Assembly: GCA_963663395.1 (NCBI GenBank)
Contig: OY760226.1
Coordinates: 2,790,001-2,854,000 of the forward strand
Length of the DNA: 64,000 nucleotides
Origin: Azophilus sp963663395
GTDB lineage: Bacteria > Pseudomonadota > Gammaproteobacteria > Pseudomonadales > Azotimanducaceae
Direction: 5' to 3'
Within the stretch, counting starts at the first letter, position 1. Each line of letters starts with the position of its first letter. The translations under genes were made by a program, and so were the position numbers. The notes under the pieces are model-generated. The model was not told the DNA's origin. It saw nothing but the letters and a program-made list of their open reading frames with translations, and made no database searches. Positions 8,572-15,057 of this stretch are shown one piece after another.

Positions 8572-9286
8572 GGTGCTGGATCTGATGAAGGCGCTGCGCC
8601 TGTCCGGCATGCGCGCAGCCTTCGACGAGATCGTGGACCAGGCGCTCAAGCGGCAACATCCGATACAGCGCGTCCTCGGCGATCTGCTCAAGGCCGAGAT
8701 CGCCGACAAGAAAGCGCGCTCGATCAAGTACCAGATGACCATCGCCAAGCTGCCCATGGCCAAGGAACTGGGTGACTTCGACTTCTCGACCAGCCCGGTC
8801 AACGAACCCCTGGTCCGGGATCTGGCCACCGGCGCGTTCCTGGAAGGCAAGCGCAACCTCGTGCTGGTCGGTGGAACGGGCAGCGGCAAGACCCATCTGA
8901 GCGTGGCGATCGCGCGTGCCTGTATCCGCAACGGCGCCCGGGCCCGCTGTTACAACGTCGTTGATCTGGTCAACCACCTCGATGCCGAAGCCCGGGTCGG
9001 CAACCAGGGACGCACGGCCAACCAACTGTGCCGGCGCGACCTGATCATCCTCGATGAGCTCGGATACCTCCCCTTCGCGCAGACCGGCGGACAACTGCTA
9101 TTCCATCTCGTCAGCAAGCTCTACGAGGTCACGTCGATCGCCATCACTACGAACCTGCCCTTCGGAGAATGGCCGTCCGTGTTCGGCGATCCGAAGATGA
9201 CCACGGCTCTGCTCGACCGTCTCACCCATCACTGCGACATCATCGAAACCGGGAACGAGAGCTGGCGCTTCACCCACCGCTCCTGA
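8558..9286 (+). CDS. istB: IS21-family ATP-binding helper protein IstB
   Basis: 242 residues, AAA+ ATPase of the DnaC/IstB family. Walker A is GGTGSGKT (residues 105-112), Walker B is LIILDELGYLPF, and a sensor-like TTNLPFGEWPSVFGD follows. Starts with ATG inside the end of istA, after the stretch GGGAGGCCTCCC. IstB assembles on target DNA and recruits IstA, which accounts for the duplicated target seen around this element. The C-terminus (DIIETGNESWRFTHRS) is complete. Confidence 0.95.
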   Translation: MERHEVLDLMKALRLSGMRAAFDEIVDQALKRQHPIQRVLGDLLKAEIADKKARSIKYQMTIAKLPMAKELGDFDFSTSPVNEPLVRDLATGAFLEGKRNLVLVGGTGSGKTHLSVAIARACIRNGARARCYNVVDLVNHLDAEARVGNQGRTANQLCRRDLIILDELGYLPFAQTGGQLLFHLVSKLYEVTSIAITTNLPFGEWPSVFGDPKMTTALLDRLTHHCDIIETGNESWRFTHRS

Positions 9287-9336
9287 TTCCGGAACAACTC
9301 GAAAGCCGAATCGACGGCATTCGCTGACCAAACCCC

Positions 9337-9382
9337 GCGCGCCTTCGCTTCGCGTCGCGTCAAGCGCTACGCGAAGGCGCGC
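9337..9382. repeat. Perfect 12-bp stem hairpin inside IS21, after istB
   Basis: GCGCGCCTTCGC at 9337-9348 pairs exactly with GCGAAGGCGCGC at 9371-9382, with a 22-base loop. It lies 50 bp after the istB stop and before the right-end transposase sites. No T-tract follows, so a terminator role is uncertain. Confidence 0.6.
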
Positions 9383-9480
9383 TCATCCCGGGAACCACCG
9401 GCAACAGCCCGCCGATGCATGCCAGAAGGGGGGTCAATTTTGGACGCCGATCGGGGGTCATTATTGGATGCCGATTGACA

Positions 9481-9705
9481 GTCATCGGGGTGCGCGCGGG
9501 CGAAATCGGCCGCCGCGACCCTGCCCTGGGCAGGCGAATCCGCGCAGCGGTTCAAGACCTGGCTCATTCCGGCGTAATCGACCCATACGTCTGCGCCGGC
9601 TTCCCGCTCGAACGCGCGGTGGACGCGATGCGCATGCTTCAGAACAGGGAGGTGGTTGGGAAATGCGTGGTGACGATGAACGGTTACGAGATTGAAAGCG
9701 CGTAG
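9481..9705 (+). pseudogene. Quinone oxidoreductase-like gene, 3' part after IS21
   Basis: Continuation of the gene interrupted at 6944. The first eight bases are the duplicated target. From there the frame reads VIGVRAGEIGRRDPALGRRI, then PLERAVDAMRMLQNREVVGK and ends at the TAG of 9703-9705. This is the C-terminal helix and strand region of MDR enzymes (ERAVDAMRML is the usual position). On its own it has no start and no cofactor-binding fold. Confidence 0.88.
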
Positions 9706-9723
9706 CGGGTAGAACGATGCGTT

Positions 9724-10779
9724 TCAGTCCCGCGCCCGCCCGGAGCCCATCGATGTCGGCTCGGCCCCGTCCGGCTTTCGGGCAAGCATGAAGTACAGGG
9801 CCGTCAGGATCCCCGCCTTGCCTCCCTCGACGGTCGCGTCGGCCCCGCCGTTGAGCACATCGCTTACGTGGCGGCTACCCCTGGCCGAGGGGAGCAACAT
9901 CTCGAGGATGCCGAGTGCCCGCTCGATCACCCGACGGCCCACCGGGGACCGGGCCAGGGCCCGCATCGAGAATCCGGTTGCTTCAAGCGGTGAGTACCAG
10001 GGCGTTTCCGGGTCGCTCTCCGTGGCATGATCAGCGGCCTCCAGCAATTCGAAGCCGGCCGCAATCATGCTCCGGCGGCACTCCGCCGCAGTGACCATGT
10101 CCGGAATACCGTAGCCGCGCTCGAACTCGAGCCGGATGCGTTGATGGTCCGGGTCGTCCGGATCGTACCGTTCGGTGAGCAGGCACTCGTCCGTCGCCAA
10201 CAGGCCACCGGGTTTGAGGACCCGAAACAACTCCTTGAACACGCGAGTGCGGTCCGGTGCGTGACAGGTCGCTCCAATGGCGTAGACGCGGTCGTAGCTG
10301 GCGTCGTCCATGGGCAGATCCATGAAGTCCGCGAGCATGACCTCGCACTGCTGCGAGAGCCCTGCGCGCTCGTTGTAACGCCGTGCCATCTCGACCTGTT
10401 GGGGGACGATGGTAACCCCGACGACCCGCGCCCCCGAGTGGCGCGCGATCTCGCGCATCGGCCCCCCGACGCCGCAGCCCGCATCGAGGACCACCATGCC
10501 TGGCTGCAAGCCCAGGCGATCGGAGATGTAGCGTTCGCGCCGTCGGAGCCCAACGGCAAGCGTCTCGCCCTTCTTGAACGGGCAGAAGTGGAAAGACCGT
10601 CCCCAGCCGAGTTCGTAAAGACGGCTGCCCAGCGTGTAGTACAAGGCGGACACGTCGGCATAATGCCGCTTGCGAGCCAACACGCCTTCGTCGTCGTTCG
10701 TTCTGAAGAGTTCGAGGTAGCGCCCGATCTGGCCCTCCTTCCCGACGGCGGCAGAAGGGTGCTGAGTATGTTTTGTCAC
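9724..10779 (-). CDS. Sterol C-24 methyltransferase-like (Erg6/SMT) SAM-dependent methyltransferase
   Basis: 351 residues, the length of eukaryotic sterol methyltransferases. Region I reads YELGWGRSFHF (55-65), the SAM loop LDAGCGVGGPMREIA (98-112) and region III YAIGATCHAP (166-175). A later segment, ECLLTERYDPDDPDHQRIRL then GYGIPDM, corresponds to the substrate-binding part. The last 60 residues match the SMT C-terminal domain (VSDVLNGGADATVEGGKAG, LYFMLARKP). In fungal and plant enzymes region III reads YAIEATCHAP; here the Glu is Gly169. The family transfers methyl from SAM to C-24 of sterol side chains. No sterol cyclase or other sterol gene is in the window, so the substrate is open. 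It converges on the broken quinone oxidoreductase gene. Confidence 0.8.
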   Translation of the reverse strand: MTKHTQHPSAAVGKEGQIGRYLELFRTNDDEGVLARKRHYADVSALYYTLGSRLYELGWGRSFHFCPFKKGETLAVGLRRRERYISDRLGLQPGMVVLDAGCGVGGPMREIARHSGARVVGVTIVPQQVEMARRYNERAGLSQQCEVMLADFMDLPMDDASYDRVYAIGATCHAPDRTRVFKELFRVLKPGGLLATDECLLTERYDPDDPDHQRIRLEFERGYGIPDMVTAAECRRSMIAAGFELLEAADHATESDPETPWYSPLEATGFSMRALARSPVGRRVIERALGILEMLLPSARGSRHVSDVLNGGADATVEGGKAGILTALYFMLARKPDGAEPTSMGSGRARD

Positions 10780-11099
10780 GCGATGTACCCCGGCGATGAC
10801 GCCAGTTCGCCGACGTGCGCGGCTGCGGTAACGTTGGAGTAATTGTATATGGTCCTGCCCGAACAGGCGCTACTTCGAGCCGACGCGCGGTGTGTCGCTG
10901 TAGAGACGCAACTACTCGAACTGGCGCAGGCAAGTCGCGTCGCCAGGCCGATTTCTGAGAAAGTTCTTTAAACGATTGATTAATAAGAAATTGTCGTGAA
11001 GCCAAGGGACTTTACCCAGGATGATCTCAAGCGAACGGCAGTGATGCCCATCGTCATGACGTGTGAGGCGTGAATTCCTATTTGGCCCGCTTTGAGGCG
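10780..11099. other. Intergenic region, no convincing gene
   Basis: 320 bp between the methyltransferase start and the toxin-antitoxin promoter. It has a lower-GC patch around 10960-10995. A GTG-started frame of 25 codons (10995-11072) has no ribosome site and no recognisable product. I see no repeat shared with the rest of the window. Confidence 0.35.
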
Positions 11100-11162
11100 T
11101 TGAATAGGCAATCGCACCCGTTCTAAATCGGCCATATGTCCGGTATGATACGCCATATGGCG
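11100..11162 (+). promoter_or_regulatory. Promoter and palindromic operator of the Xre/RES toxin-antitoxin operon
   Basis: TTGAAT (11100-11105) and CTAAAT (11123-11128) are spaced by 17 bp. Directly downstream lies a two-part palindrome: GCCATATG at 11131 and CGCCATATGGCG at 11151-11162, with GGTAT/ATAC between them. The position over the start of transcription fits autorepression by the antitoxin, as in other type II systems. Both the site and the role are inferred from sequence only. Confidence 0.55.
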
Positions 11163-11178
11163 GATACAGGACTCCACC

Positions 11179-11589
11179 ATGAGCGCTCAAAACAACCTTG
11201 TCATTGCCCCAGATTACCGAAGTCGGGTCGCCCGAGTTCGTACCGGGGTTCCTGTCGCGGAAGCGGTCGAGGTCATGGACTCCTGGTCGATTCCGGTTGC
11301 GCGATTCGCCGCCATCCTCGGCACGTCTGTACGCAAATGGGGTCGGCTGCGGTCGGCGGGTAGCGATGCCATGTTGAACCCCGTGGAATCGGATCGACTG
11401 TTGCGGCTGCGCGATGTCTTTGATCATGCACTGACTGTGTTCGATTCTGACAAAGACGCCCTGGCCTGGTTCTCGTTGCCAAATCAAGCACTGTCTGGAG
11501 ATACGCCACTGTCGCTGATGGATACCGATGCTGGTGTGCATGAAGTTGATGCCGTGTTGACGCGACTCGAATTCGGAGTGTTTGCATAA
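11179..11589 (+). CDS. MbcA/ParS/Xre-type antitoxin
   Basis: 136 residues with the features of the Xre/MbcA/ParS antitoxins that pair with RES toxins. There is an N-terminal helical HTH-like region (FAAILGTSVRKWGRLR) and a C-terminal toxin-binding part (ALAWFSLPNQALSGDTPLSLMDTDAG). The chain ends EVDAVLTRLEFGVFA, the typical end of the family. It probably neutralises the RES protein encoded 213 bp downstream and represses its own promoter through the palindrome just upstream. The spacing to the toxin is far larger than usual for this type of operon. Confidence 0.85.
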   Translation: MSAQNNLVIAPDYRSRVARVRTGVPVAEAVEVMDSWSIPVARFAAILGTSVRKWGRLRSAGSDAMLNPVESDRLLRLRDVFDHALTVFDSDKDALAWFSLPNQALSGDTPLSLMDTDAGVHEVDAVLTRLEFGVFA

Positions 11590-11802
11590 CTGATCGTAGC
11601 GGCCACAGCGCAACCGTTCGTTCTTGAACAGGCGCGAAAATGCGCAAGCCGCGGAAACGGAACAAGGCTGCCTCACGGCTTGGCTCCGGCTTCGCCTACG
11701 GTCTTGCAGCGTTTCCTGGCACCAGTGGTAAAGATTCGCCATTTCAAACAGCGCGGAAGGTCACGAAACGGAACTTCTAACTGCAACGCAAACGAACACT
11801 CG

Positions 11803-12258
11803 ATGATCCTGTATCGCTTGACGCTCGCAAAATATGTCGATATCGCCTTCTCCGGTGAAGGCTCTCGACGTGTCGGCGGCCGCTGGACCCCGCCGGGATT
11901 CCCCGCCGTCTACACCGCGAGCTCCATTGCGCTAACAGTGTTGGAAACACTGGTCCACGTTGACTCGTCGATCATGCCGAATCACCTGGTCATCCGGGTC
12001 GACGTCCCCGATGACATTAACGTCACTTCATTCACGGCGAATGACCTGCCGGCCTACTGGCGCGAAACGCCGGCGCCGGCGACGCCACAGCAGATCGGTC
12101 GTGACTGGCTCGAGGCCAGTGAAACTGCACTCCTGCAAATCCCTTCCGTGGTTGTCCCGCAGGAAAACAACGCCATCATTAATCCGTTACACGCCGACTT
12201 CCGCAAATTGAAAATCGGCAAACCGGATTCTTTCAGCATCGACACACGATTGCTCTAG
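11803..12258 (+). CDS. RES-domain toxin (NAD+-targeting family)
   Basis: 151 residues from ATG 11803. RES-family features are YRLTLAKYVDIAFSGEGSRR, then GGRWTPPGFPAVYTASSIAL and VLETLVHVD, giving the conserved Arg, Glu and Ser positions. Near the C-terminus are VVPQENNAIINPLH and DTRLL. Characterised relatives (MbcT, ParT) degrade or modify NAD+ or transfer ADP-ribose. The stop codon TAG is part of the CTAG at which a MITE-like repeat begins (12255), so the element sits exactly at the gene's end. An upstream extension of the frame to 11680 has no family similarity. Confidence 0.85.
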   Translation: MILYRLTLAKYVDIAFSGEGSRRVGGRWTPPGFPAVYTASSIALTVLETLVHVDSSIMPNHLVIRVDVPDDINVTSFTANDLPAYWRETPAPATPQQIGRDWLEASETALLQIPSVVVPQENNAIINPLHADFRKLKIGKPDSFSIDTRLL

Positions 12259-12422
12259 CCGGACCGATTCATGAATGGACGTAATGAGGGTGGCCAGAGT
12301 AGTGAAAGCGCTGGGTGCACGGACGCGTGCTTGCAGCACGTTGAGCACGCGGCGGGAGTACGCCCAGTGATTTCGCTGCTATTGACTGCCGCAGTAGTTC
12401 ATTCATGAATCGGTCGGGCTAG
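12255..12422. repeat. MITE-like inverted-repeat element, copy A (shortest)
   Basis: CTAG (12255-12258), a 160-bp core and CTAG (12419-12422). The core ends are inverted repeats of the form CCGGACCGATTCATGAATGG and its complement. The middle has one hairpin module (CGTGCTTGCAGCACG), followed by a conserved tail around CGCCCAGTGATTTCGCTGC. Other copies lie at 29645, 33343 and 57028. It fills the space between the convergent RES and Doc toxin genes and supplies the last five residues and stop of doc. Confidence 0.88.
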
Positions 12423-12843
12423 GGGGGACGCCAGATTCCGGTTCCCCGGCACGTCGCTCCAGCATCTCGACGTAGCCATTCATAAACCGAACTTCACCGA
12501 TTTTGCCCGCGGCAAGCTCGACGATTCGGTCGGCAAGCTCGATCTGATACTCGGATCGGATGACTTGCTGACCGTTCATCAACAAGATCAGATCGCCGAC
12601 GGCAAGCGCCGTGCGTTTGTTGGCGTCATTGAAGGGATGACCGACCGCAATCGCGTACACCGTAAAGGCGGCAACCTGCTGGACAGTTGGATTTTCGAAC
12701 CGATAGGCCAGATTCGCCTGGATACGCCCGAGAATGGCGCCAACCGAAGTGCCGATTCTGGAGCCGGGCAGCCCGCCGTGTCTCGCCAGCAGATGCTCAT
12801 GCAGGTCGGCGACCTGCTGTTCGGTCGGTAGCGCGACCCTCAC
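12403..12843 (-). CDS. doc: Doc-type Fic-fold toxin (death-on-curing family)
   Basis: 146 residues with the Doc/Fic core motif HPFNDANKRT at 69-78. It is preceded by the helix IQANLAYRF and followed by ALAVGDLILLMNG. Doc proteins phosphorylate elongation factor Tu and halt translation. The GTG start (12843) overlaps the antitoxin stop by four bases (GTGA), so the pair is translationally coupled. The last residues (SPTDS) and stop codon are encoded by the end of the MITE-like repeat, meaning the original C-terminus was replaced. The catalytic core is untouched, so the toxin may still work. Confidence 0.88.
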   Translation of the reverse strand: MRVALPTEQQVADLHEHLLARHGGLPGSRIGTSVGAILGRIQANLAYRFENPTVQQVAAFTVYAIAVGHPFNDANKRTALAVGDLILLMNGQQVIRSEYQIELADRIVELAAGKIGEVRFMNGYVEMLERRAGEPESGVPPSPTDS

Positions 12844-13058
12844 CGATTGGCCAGGTATTCCAGCACTTCCGATCGCTGATCGAGGACTGACCGGGTGAGC
12901 TCCTGCACGCGGGCATCGTCCATCGTGTCGAATGCCAGGGAATCTGCCGGCACGTAGTATCCTTCAATCTTGCTGTTTCGCAGAATTGCCGTCGGTTTCC
13001 TGTCGTCGAGAATGCGGCTGGCCTGTTGCTTGAACTCCGTCATGGTTACGTATCGCAT
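12840..13058 (-). CDS. Phd/YefM-like antitoxin partner of Doc
   Basis: 72 residues from the ATG at 13058 (MRYVTMTEFKQQASRILDD). The frame extends upstream without family similarity, and GGA in TTGGAAAAACC precedes this ATG. The N-terminal half has the DNA-binding pattern of Phd-type antitoxins (MTEFKQQASRIL, then PTAILRNSKIEGYYVPAD). The rest (DARVQELTRSVLDQRSEV) would be the toxin-binding tail. It overlaps doc by four bases. Autorepression by the antitoxin/toxin complex is usual for the family. Confidence 0.8.
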   Translation of the reverse strand: MRYVTMTEFKQQASRILDDRKPTAILRNSKIEGYYVPADSLAFDTMDDARVQELTRSVLDQRSEVLEYLANR

Positions 13059-13189
13059 GGTTTTTCCAAGCACCGATATCAGTACCGAACAGTGGCACCG
13101 AAATCGGTTCTTGTCAACGGTACGGTGAGGTAAAGCAGGCTCAAGGAACGCAGCAACTACGTAGACTGAGAGCATTCCGGCTCATTGTA

Positions 13190-13293
13190 CTAGATTCCTT
13201 GAACGGCCTTTATGTGGAGAGTTGAGTCGCATTTTCGAACAACGTCTCCAAGTTGCGGAGCAACTTGATCGCGTCGCTTGGCGACGCGCCTAG
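13190..13293. repeat. 104-bp double-hairpin repeat, copy 2
   Basis: Same length, ends (CTAG) and orientation as copy 1 at 2239-2342. The second hairpin has loop TTG instead of CTG, keeping the stem perfect. It lies between the Phd antitoxin's upstream side and the 3' end of the enoyl-CoA hydratase gene, outside any coding sequence. Because the two copies share exact borders but no flanking similarity, the 104-bp unit itself is the mobile entity. Confidence 0.8.
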
Positions 13294-13385
13294 TGCTGGT
13301 CCAATGTGGGCGTAGCTACTGCAGTCATCGATCGACTTCGTGCGCCTGTCCGCCGATGGGTCTTCTGCAGGGCGCGACGCCCGGC

Positions 13386-14171
13386 TCAAGACTGATTGAA
13401 CACCGGCGGCCGCTTCTCGAGGAAGGCGCGCATGCCCTCGGCGGCGTCGGGGGTGCCGCGCGTCAGCTTTACGGCGTCGCGTTCGTCGAGCAGAGATTCG
13501 GCAAGGCTCTTCGATTCGAAGCCGACGATGGTATCGAGCACGCCCTTCACCGCGAGCCGCGGTTGCCGGGCGAGTTCTTCGCCGAGTGCCTGGGCGCGTG
13601 CCTTTAGTTCGGAGACGGGCAGGATCTCTGTCACCAGGCCAATCCGCAGTGCCTCCTCGCCGCCGATCTTGCGGCCCCGCAGAATCATGTCGAGGGCGTG
13701 ATCGCGGCCGACGCAGCGCGGCAGCCGCGCAGAGCCGCCCCAGGCGGGCACGCCGCCGAGATCCATCTCCGGAAGACCGATCTGTGCCCCTTTTTCTGCC
13801 GCAATCCGAAAATGGCAGGCCAGGGGCAGTTCGAGGCCACCGCCGAGACAGAATCCAAACAGGGTGGCGATGCTCGGCTTGCCAAGTTGCTCGATGGTGT
13901 TGAGTACGCGCAGCCGCTGGTCGAGCAGGGCGTCCGCGCCGCCCTTGCGCTCCATGCCCTGAGCGAACTGCTTGAGGTGCATGCCTACGGAGAAATGGTC
14001 TTCTCCCTCGCCCGTGAAGACGAGGGCGCGCACGTTGTCGTCCCCGGCGAGCTTCGGCAGCAGCTTTTCCAGCGCATCCATGTAGTCGAGGCTCATGCGG
14101 TTGTAGGGGGCGTCGTTGATGCTGATGGTGGCGACGGCGTTCTTGACGGTGAGACGCAGGGGCTCTGGCAT
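13386..14171 (-). CDS. Enoyl-CoA hydratase/isomerase family protein
   Basis: 261 residues from the ATG at 14171, chosen because AGGA lies 7 bp upstream. Crotonase-fold signs are FTGEGEDHFSVGMHLKQF (oxyanion-hole strand), then FCLGGGLELPLACHFRIAAE and IGLPEMDLGGVPAWGGSARL. The C-terminal helix region ends FLEKRPPVFNQ. Glu residues typical of hydratases are hard to place with certainty, so it could act as hydratase, isomerase or another crotonase-family enzyme. It stands alone between two toxin-antitoxin pairs, with the 104-bp repeat just past its 3' end. Confidence 0.85.
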   Translation of the reverse strand: MPEPLRLTVKNAVATISINDAPYNRMSLDYMDALEKLLPKLAGDDNVRALVFTGEGEDHFSVGMHLKQFAQGMERKGGADALLDQRLRVLNTIEQLGKPSIATLFGFCLGGGLELPLACHFRIAAEKGAQIGLPEMDLGGVPAWGGSARLPRCVGRDHALDMILRGRKIGGEEALRIGLVTEILPVSELKARAQALGEELARQPRLAVKGVLDTIVGFESKSLAESLLDERDAVKLTRGTPDAAEGMRAFLEKRPPVFNQS

Positions 14172-14348
14172 GGAGTCGTCCTGTCGAGATTGAAACACGG
14201 TGAAGATACACTGGTTTCAACACGATCGGTTCACGACCACCGTCCTCATGTGGACCGGGTCCCTTAGGCAGCCTTTGCCGCCCCTTCTTGTATGTCGGTG
14301 TCATACGCTCTACCATCTATCCGTTTTCAGAAGCTGGAGCCGGGCGAG

Positions 14349-14609
14349 ATGCGAGTCAATGCCAGGCTGGATGACGAGCGCGCTGCGAAGCTGGCACAAC
14401 TTCAGTCATTGACACGGTCAAGTGCCAGCGACGTGCTGAAACAGGCTATCGATCATTTGCATCGGGAACGCATGGCCCGTGCGCGAGACAAGCTGGACGG
14501 CCTCACGTCGAGCGACTTTATCGGCTGCGCTGAGGGCCCTCAGGATCTTGCCGACGAGTACAAGCGCTACATTGCCGGCGACCTGGCGGATAAGCATGGC
14601 GCTGGCTGA
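14349..14609 (+). CDS. Ribbon-helix-helix (CopG/Arc-like) antitoxin
   Basis: 86 residues from ATG 14349, preceded by GGAGCCGGGCGAG. The N-terminal MRVNARLDDERAAKLAQLQS followed by SASDVLKQAIDHLHRER is the strand-helix-helix pattern of RHH DNA-binding proteins. The charged C-terminal tail would bind the toxin. It overlaps the downstream PIN toxin gene by 14 bp, the normal layout of a VapBC-type pair, and probably represses the operon. Confidence 0.8.
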   Translation: MRVNARLDDERAAKLAQLQSLTRSSASDVLKQAIDHLHRERMARARDKLDGLTSSDFIGCAEGPQDLADEYKRYIAGDLADKHGAG

Positions 14610-15012
14610 TACGGGCTACTGGCTTGCCTTGGCCAACCGCCGGGATCGATGGCACGATCGGGCGGTATCGGTGACGCGAGGACTCGAAGACAGGCTGGTG
14701 GTTACCTGGCCGGTACTCGCCGAGACATGCCACCTGATGCTTGCACGGCTTGGGGTGGAGGCGGAACTGCGTTTTCTGGATCAGGTGTCGAGATACGTCG
14801 ACATCCACGCAATCCATCCCGAACGGCTTCCGGAAATACGTGCGCTGATGGAGAAGTACCAGGACCTGCCGATGGACCTGGCAGATGCCTCGCTCGTGGT
14901 AGCCGCGAACGATCTTGGCGACGGACGGATACTCTCGACCGATCGGCGCGACTTCCATACGTACCGCTGGAAAGAAAGGCAACCGTTCCGGAACCTGCTG
15001 GTCGACTCCTGA
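14596..15012 (+). CDS. PIN-domain ribonuclease toxin (VapC-like)
   Basis: 138 residues, start ATG 14596 inside the antitoxin gene. PIN-domain acidic residues are visible: MALADTGYW (Asp5), WPVLAETCHLML (Glu), MDLADASLVVAA (Asp pair) and ILSTDRRDF (last Asp). These coordinate Mg2+ in tRNA- or rRNA-cleaving VapC toxins. It is the third toxin-antitoxin pair within 4 kb. The gene ends 45 bp before the ISNCY-like element. Confidence 0.87.
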   Translation: MALADTGYWLALANRRDRWHDRAVSVTRGLEDRLVVTWPVLAETCHLMLARLGVEAELRFLDQVSRYVDIHAIHPERLPEIRALMEKYQDLPMDLADASLVVAANDLGDGRILSTDRRDFHTYRWKERQPFRNLLVDS

Positions 15013-15057
15013 CCTGTTCAACGGCGCTCGGGATGGACCCGGGCCGGCACGTTAACT

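Larger units (their letters stand above)
6945..9480 (+). mobile_element. Complete IS21-family insertion sequence
   Basis: 2536 bp, beginning TGTTAATCGGC and ending GCCGATTGACA (TG...CA ends). Both ends carry two tandem copies of a site of the form ATCGGCGTCCAAAATTGACC, inverted at the right end, as expected for IS21 multiple transposase sites. The flanks GTCATCGG (6937-6944) and GTCATCGG (9481-9488) form an 8-bp target duplication. The element contains istA and istB in overlapping order. Everything needed for activity appears intact. The two flanking halves join perfectly, which suggests a fairly recent insertion. Confidence 0.95.

Noticed and set aside
6067..8931. Antisense open frame of about 950 codons across the quinone oxidoreductase gene and IS21
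   Set aside because: It crosses the IS border, so it cannot be an old gene, and the sense strand is well explained by istA and the interrupted gene.
13210..14316. Frame reading through the enoyl-CoA hydratase region and the 104-bp repeat on the minus strand
   Set aside because: Different frame from the real hydratase; it is open only because of base composition. Its last residues (LRNLETLFEN) come from the repeat and also occur at the end of a frame in the IS110 remnant, which first drew attention to the repeat.
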